Source: Isoetes taiwanensis (taxonomy: Eukaryota; Streptophyta; Lycopodiopsida; Isoetales; Isoetaceae). From it: 64,000 nt of DNA. Positions 58,489-64,000 of the stretch are shown piece by piece. The stretch is taken from the NCBI GenBank assembly GCA_021234155.1, contig JAJEKV010000039.1, forward strand, positions 4,136,745-4,200,744. Reading direction: 5' to 3'. Positions within the stretch are counted from its first letter, which is position 1. Every line of letters starts with the position of its first letter. The position numbers and the translations under genes are program-made. Below the pieces are notes generated by a model, which saw nothing but the letters and a program-made list of their open reading frames with translations, was not told the origin of the DNA and did no database searches.

Positions 58489-59068
58489 TGTGACGACCAT
58501 ACGGATATTCGTATCATATGAACATTATACTCCTATGTACAAAAGATGGTCGTCACACGGATGCAAAAAGATAGTTGCACAAGACAGGGTTTAAACTCGC
58601 AACCTTCCAGTTGCGAGTCACACACCCTTGCCAAGTGCACTACCAATAGTTGTTGAAAACATTCCTTCACGTCTTCCTCATATGTGGGACTACCTCCAGA
58701 AGGTTCTAGAATGTTCTAGAACCTAAATGCATGTGCGACACTTGGCGCGATCTCATCCATTGGAGTGGCGCGATCCTGACCGTTGATCTAGATATATAAG
58801 GAGGCACCTCCTTCTTGTCAAACCATTCCGGTTCAACGCCAGTCTTGAGCCTTCTAGGCATCTGTCTCGTATTCCTGCTTGCCTTCGGGCTATTGTATTC
58901 TTGAATCCTGTTCATATATCAGATTCTTTGCCGATCTTGGCGTATTTCTTCTGTATTTCTTGCGTATTTTTCACGTATTTTCCTTGTTTTCGAGTAGGTT
59001 CATGACAGTTTGAACCGGAATCCCTTACCGGTTCTTGTCTGCTCTGATCCTAAACATTTTTTTGCTCA
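58489..59068 (+). repeat. probable 5' LTR of gypsy module I, unit 2
   Basis: Copy of 43524-44100, with the same ends, terminal inverted repeat and TATA-like box (near 58790). Confidence 0.5.
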
Positions 59069-59088
59069 TAGTTGGTGATTTTATATCT

Positions 59089-60316
59089 ATGGAGGAGGTT
59101 TTTATTACAACAGGTCCAGCAGCTTGTTCAAGTATGCCGCCGATTCTGCAGCTTGGACAATAAAGAGCTTAAGGAACGTATTGCTTCACATGAATCGCTT
59201 CTAGCTCGAGATTGAGGCTATCGAGCCTAAGATCAGCCCCGCCAGAGAAGTTTGACGGCTTTTCGGTCCAAGCTTCATGGTTTTTTGAATCAGATCAGGC
59301 TTGTGATTCAGCTCCATCCTCATAGATATCCCACAGCTCAAGAACAAGTGGGGCTGATTGGTTCTCTTCTCACAGGGCCAGCTCTAAGTTGGTTTGCTCC
59401 TTTATTGGAGAAAGGAGCCCCAGAGTTGCAAGATTTTGCTGCTTTCACTGCAGAACTCGAAGCACGGTTTGGAGACACCGATCGTCAGCGCACAGCAGTC
59501 ACAAAACTTTGCAACTTAAGGCAAGGCTCTCGCCCAGCTTCAGTATATGCATCAGAATTTTGTCAAATTGCAGTAGATACTGCCTGGGATGATATTGCAC
59601 TTCGAGATTGTTTCCGAAGGGGGTTACGAGAGGATGTCAAAGATATGTTGTTGTCTATGGAGGATCCCCAGAGTTTGGAAGAAGCCATCAGATTTGCAGT
59701 TCGATGTGATAATCGGCTCTTCGAACGTAGGCAAGAGAGACATAGTCAGGTCTTTCCAATTACACAAGCGCCTATAGCTACGCCTTCCCCGGCCTTATCT
59801 ATAGAATCTAGCAGATCTGGTTGATCGGGCAGTTCGAGGACCCTTATCTGCCGCCGAGAAGCAGCGTCGGAGAGAGGCTAATCTTTGCCTCTACTGTGGA
59901 GGAGCTGGCCATATCGCTCGTGGATGCCCCGCGGAAGCTTCTAAATCGCCGGAAAACTTCAGGGGGGCGGTCCGAGTAGTAGGAGTCTCTCTCGTCGGTG
60001 GCCGCCTTTTCTCGAACTCCTTCCACATTTTCGACATGTTTATTCCATCGATAAGGTCAGCAAGGCATTCTTCATCCCTATATCATTGAAATCGGTTGGA
60101 GAATTGCAAGTGTTGGCGCAACTTGATTGTGGTGCAAATGCTTGCTTTATGGATAGTGCGTTTGCCAGTAAGCACGCCATCCCTAGAAGCAAGGTTGAGC
60201 ATCCTGCTTCTGTCGAAGTGATTGATGGACGAGAGATCTCCTCGGGTGCAGTCACAGAATGTACTGCGCCTCTTCAGGTTTTGTTCGAGGGAGTTTCTTG
60301 TCGTATTTCCTGTTAG
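59089..60316 (+). pseudogene. gypsy module I: gag and protease, unit 2
   Basis: An ATG at 59089 begins gag but loses frame before 59252. The main frame (59252-59824) gives HRYPTAQEQVGLIGSLLTGP, ALSWFAPLLEK, FGDTDRQRTAVTKLCNLRQG, FCQIAVDTAWDD and FRRGLREDVKDMLL, a typical gypsy gag. A CCHC knuckle (LYCGGAGHIARGCP) lies near 59885-59930 in another frame. Then 60086-60316 gives the aspartic protease start (LAQLDCGANACFMDSAFA; D-C-G-A in place of D-S-G-A). The frame ends soon after VLFEGVSCRI. The module has no reverse transcriptase of its own. Confidence 0.75.
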
Positions 60317-60952
60317 TCCTGTGCCTCCTGGTACAGGACTATTCATGCATACGACGGACCAGGTCAAGAACAAGGATCCACAGTCAGCCACGGGTCAGCC
60401 ATCAAAGGCTCAGCCAGAAGACTGGGCAGTTGCACCACACGCAGTCAAAGCTGCGTCCGTCAACAAGAGGGCCCGCCAGACAAGTGACGACCCGTCACAC
60501 CACCGCGTCGGCGGCCAGCGTGATTCTAGGCACTTCAAGAGGCACCGCCAACATTCCCGCAGAATCAGGCCTCCTTCCGTGAGTCGGCACCGAGATCGGC
60601 CCGAGTGTCTATATTGGGCCAAAGGCCATTGTACTATATATATGAGTAGAGCTAGCACATGAGTTTTTAGATGAGTTTTGAGTCTTGTCTCTCTTCAGTC
60701 TTCTCTCGATTGCGAGAGCTCATGTATGTTCATCATTGATATCAAGGGAGCTTATTATTTTCCTCTCATTGTTCTCTTTCGCTCGTTTTTCTTCTTCTTG
60801 TTCTTTTCTTGCAAATCCCGGCGTGACATAGTCCCCCTGATTCTCTGTTAGATCCAAGGGTCCTCACGGAGGGCTGTCTTGTAGCGTTCGAACCTGGACC
60901 CCAAAAACACTGTCGGCCGGCCGGGTCTGCGATTCGATTTTTCCTTTCTTTC

Positions 60953-62798
60953 ATGCCGCCATGTTCCGTCCGAAATTTCACGCCAGAAGAACTTCTTTCC
61001 CAGACGGCGTCTCGCTTGGAGCGCCATCATAGAAGGGAAGCTGTTCGTGACATGTATGGATCTGCTTATGACATTGAGGGAGGCCACATTAGGTCTAGGG
61101 CTCGGTCGGCCACCCACCCCCCTCGTGTCATGTCTCGGCCCTAATTCTCCACCTCAAGCGTGCAAACATTGCTCACGACCTCGATCTCCTCATCATTATC
61201 GAGAGCCCTATCCGCTCCACACCGCTCAACCTTACTTTCACACCCCAGAACATGCCTTCATCCATCGGGTCTTACGGCCCATGCGCCTCTGCCTTCACAA
61301 CCATCATCTCCTACGGGTGGACAGGGATATCCACAGGTCTCTTTTGCTCCTCCCCAGGAATTTCCCTTCCCTACATTTCCCACCACTCTTCCTGTTTACA
61401 ACCTTACCGACCTCAAAACCAATGATCAGGCACCTCCAGTACCTCCACCTCAGCAACCTCTTCATCCGGGTCTTTCAGGCACCATGCCACCGCCAACTCC
61501 ACCTCAATATCCTCATTATCATGTTCCTGTCCAGCCCAACACTTTTACCTCTACCTTTCAGACCCTTAAGCTGACTTATCCTACCTTTGGCAACACGAAA
61601 GGCAAACCCTTAGACCAAAGTGCTCAGGCCCACATGGAAGAATTTGAGGCTCTGGCTGTCCTAAATGGTCATGCGCAACCTCAACTGAAATTCCACATCT
61701 TTTTCACCACGCTGCGTGGCTCCCCTCATCAATGGCTCATGTCCAACAAAAGCCACTGGAAACAAGATTGGTCCGAAATGAAAACTGCTTTTCTTTCTCA
61801 CTATGGGACCACGGATGATGATCAACTTCATCTCAAGCAACTCAATGACCTTCAACAAGAGCCCACGGAGCCCGCCCGGGATTTTGCAGATCGACTTCAC
61901 ATTCTGCTCAACAAACTCAAGGAGTACCCCACACAGAGCCAGATCTTGGTCTGGTTTCTCCAAGGACTTCCTCCAGCTATCCGACTCATGACTAAATACC
62001 TGCGCCCGAAGACTTTGGAGCAGGCTATCGATCTTGTCAATCACTCACCAATGTTTCCTCCCCGTGGGCGTGGCTCTTCGGGGAGCTCCTTTCATTCCAC
62101 CCGCCATGGTTCCCCGGGATGGCTGTTCAACCTCAACACGCCAATCCAGCGGTAGCGATCGGATCTGGTGCCATATCTGCAAATATCAAGGCCACTTGGC
62201 GAATGAGTGCAACTCCACCAATGGCCCGTCTCATTGTAAAAGATGCAACATGTGCAATCATGCCACGGAAGAGTGCACTCACACTCATCCTACACCTTTC
62301 CGTAACAAGATGGTTTATCAAGTGCAAACCACACCTCAGCATCAATCGCAATATCAGCAGCCACCACTGCAGATGCAACCCAATCAACTCTATCAGCAAC
62401 AGGAGCAACAACGGGGACCCAATACACGTCCTCCTTTTGATCCTTCAAAAGCTCACTGTTATCACTGTCAAGAATGGGGTCATACCACCACGGCGTGTCC
62501 TCAACTTCCACAAGTTCAAGTGCAGCTTCCTGGCACAAATCAGACCACATCGGTCCGCCTCACGGCTTACCAACTCTGGATTGCTAATGGCAAACAAGGA
62601 CGGCCCCGTTTCTTCGGAAGCCACCTCGCGCACCTCAAGAATCACGCTTATCAACCAGCTCCGCCAATCAACCTCGGATGGATCAACAAGCACAGGAAGA
62701 AATTTTTCGTGCACTTAATCCTCCGGTTCAGCCATCAAATTGGGTTGGTTTGGTTTCACGCTGCACCCGGCGCCACGCCCCTTAACCATTATTTCTAA
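60953..62798 (+). pseudogene. gypsy module II gag, unit 2
   Basis: The best frame is 61160-62155: a Pro-rich N-terminus (PPVPPPQQPLHPGLSG), then the capsid-like region (LTYPTFGNTKGKPL; FHIFFTTLRGSPHQWLM; QEPTEPARDFADRLHILLNK; LVWFLQGLPPAIRLMTKYL). A frameshift near 62040-62150 leads to 62034-62798, with zinc knuckles CKRCNMCNHATEECTH and CYHCQEWGHTTTACPQ. Retrotransposon gag of the gypsy class. Confidence 0.8.
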
Positions 62799-64000
62799 GG
62801 GCACGCAACCCGCTTTTGCGGTCGATACCATTCCTCATGATGACGAAAAAAAGGTTCACTTTGCACCCGATTTGGAGAAACTCATGCCACATGTCATGCC
62901 TAAAGTTCGACAAAGCATTCTCAACCTCATGCAAGCCGGCCAAGGCCGTGACGTTAGCCAATGTTCATGCCACTACTCGAGCTCAACAAAGACAAGAAAC
63001 ACCTTCCACGCCTCAACCTCCACGCCTCGACCTATCCAAATATAGCCGAGGTTGACCTACTCAAAGAAGTTGCCGCTTCATTACCACGCGACTCCAAAGA
63101 CTGTGGATCCAAAGCAGATCCTTTTTCTCATGTGCCCTCGAACTCCAAGAGGAACTAGCAAAAATCAAAATTCCTTTAAGTTTGGCCACAATTTTGAAAC
63201 TCGTCCCGCTCTCAAGGACCGTTACCACTCCCCGATCGTTTTTGGTTGGGGTTGTTGCTACCTCTACTCCCCACGGTACATGCCACGGTGGGCAATCAAC
63301 AAGTCAATCATGTTCAAATTGATGGAGGTAGCGCGGTCAATCTCATCACGCGGATAAACTCGCAAAACAACTGGGCATCAAACAACTCTATCGCGGCCCC
63401 ATATGACATCAAATTGGCCAATGGCCATATCACGAGACCTCAAGGCATCACGCCTCTTCTTCACATCAACATTGGTGATCTCAGATTCCCCTTGGAATTT
63501 GGTGTTTGGAAGGTGGAGAAGATCCGTGTGATTATGAAATGTTGGTCGGCAGACCTTTTCTCCGCCGGGCCAAGAGTATCCATTATTGGGCCACGGACGC
63601 TTAGTCATCACGGATGGTCACCTCAATGCCACCATGGACTTGGAAACAGGCAAAATCATTTCCGACAACGCCGAACCCTCTCCGACACCGCATTCGGGAG
63701 GACCCCTAATATCTATCACGCTCGAGGGCTCCACCGCGAAGTCGCGCCGGTCATCCTACCCGAATATCTTTGATCCTTGGGGAGAAATGACTCTTGATCG
63801 GGACCAGCCGTGGCTCGCTTTGCTTGACCCTTACCGGGCGCCTTTGCAATCGAATCCAACGTGTTGATCACTTTTCGATCTTTGAACTTCCCGCCGCCCA
63901 CGTAGATGTACATATTTGTCATGAAGCAACCCTCGCTTGATGACACTCAAAGAACCTCTCTTTTCACCACGCAGAGTGCCACGCATCCCTGTTATGCTTC
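62799..64000 (+). pseudogene. gypsy module II pol, start only, unit 2 (cut by window)
   Basis: Continues from gag with the protease motif VQIDGGSAVNLI (63246-63773). The frame shifts near 62860, 63130 and 63350. The window ends before the reverse transcriptase. Confidence 0.75.

Larger units (their letters stand above)
53877..64000. repeat. unit 2 of the tandem duplication, cut by the window end
   Basis: It repeats 38914 to about 49028 nearly base for base. In the non-coding 56.1-58.5 kb the two units differ at only a handful of places, several of which change a CAG or CTG (for example 41963 against 56929, and 42206 against 57169). The coding frames of the gypsy gag genes are longer here than in unit 1. 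Confidence 0.9.

Overview
The window is nuclear DNA of a land plant. Spliced genes and gene pieces match plant families: a SnRK1 kinase exon, a PLS-type PPR piece, cyclophilin, a plant sulfate transporter exon and a GH17 glucanase. Most of the rest is plant-type mobile DNA (Ty3/gypsy, MULE, SINE-like and foldback sequence). I cannot name the species. A large, repeat-rich genome such as a fern, lycophyte or bryophyte would fit, but this is only an impression.

Layout. 0.8-2.0 kb: a coiled-coil gene of unknown function (minus). 2.4-10.0 kb: a family of inverted-repeat (foldback) structures, one nearly complete (4.08-7.30 kb), one core only and one half copy; between them lie a SnRK1 exon and a PPR pseudogene. 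10.9-13.0 kb: a duplicated ~1 kb unit. 14.9-16.2 kb: a spliced YchJ/UPF0225-like gene, the best ordinary gene here. 17-23.5 kb: an unknown ORF, then broken cyclophilin, sulfate transporter and GH17 fragments, all on the minus strand, then a small GIY-YIG nuclease-like ORF.

24.4-39.2 kb is a nest. A Mutator-like (MULE) transposase gene is split by a Ty3/gypsy element (26198-35756, perfect 5-bp target duplication), apparently inside an intron. The gypsy integrase is itself split by a ~2.5 kb insert (about 27.02-29.57 kb). Arrays of the palindromic motif GATCCCGGAGG/CCTCCGGGATC lie on both sides of the transposase; the right array alternates two kinds of long hairpin.

38.9-64.0 kb is a head-to-tail duplication with a 14,963-base period. 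Each unit carries a Ulp1-type protease gene (minus), then two gypsy gag/protease modules (plus), the second followed by reverse transcriptase, RNase H and integrase, and then a separate ORF. The window ends inside the second unit. The two units are nearly identical, and most differences sit at or next to CAG/CTG/CCG sites. This suggests that much of the difference may be sequencing error at methylated plant CHG sites, and it raises the question of whether both copies are real.

Most coding sequence here is transposon-derived and frame-broken. The only host genes I would treat as possibly working are the YchJ-like gene and, less surely, the coiled-coil gene.
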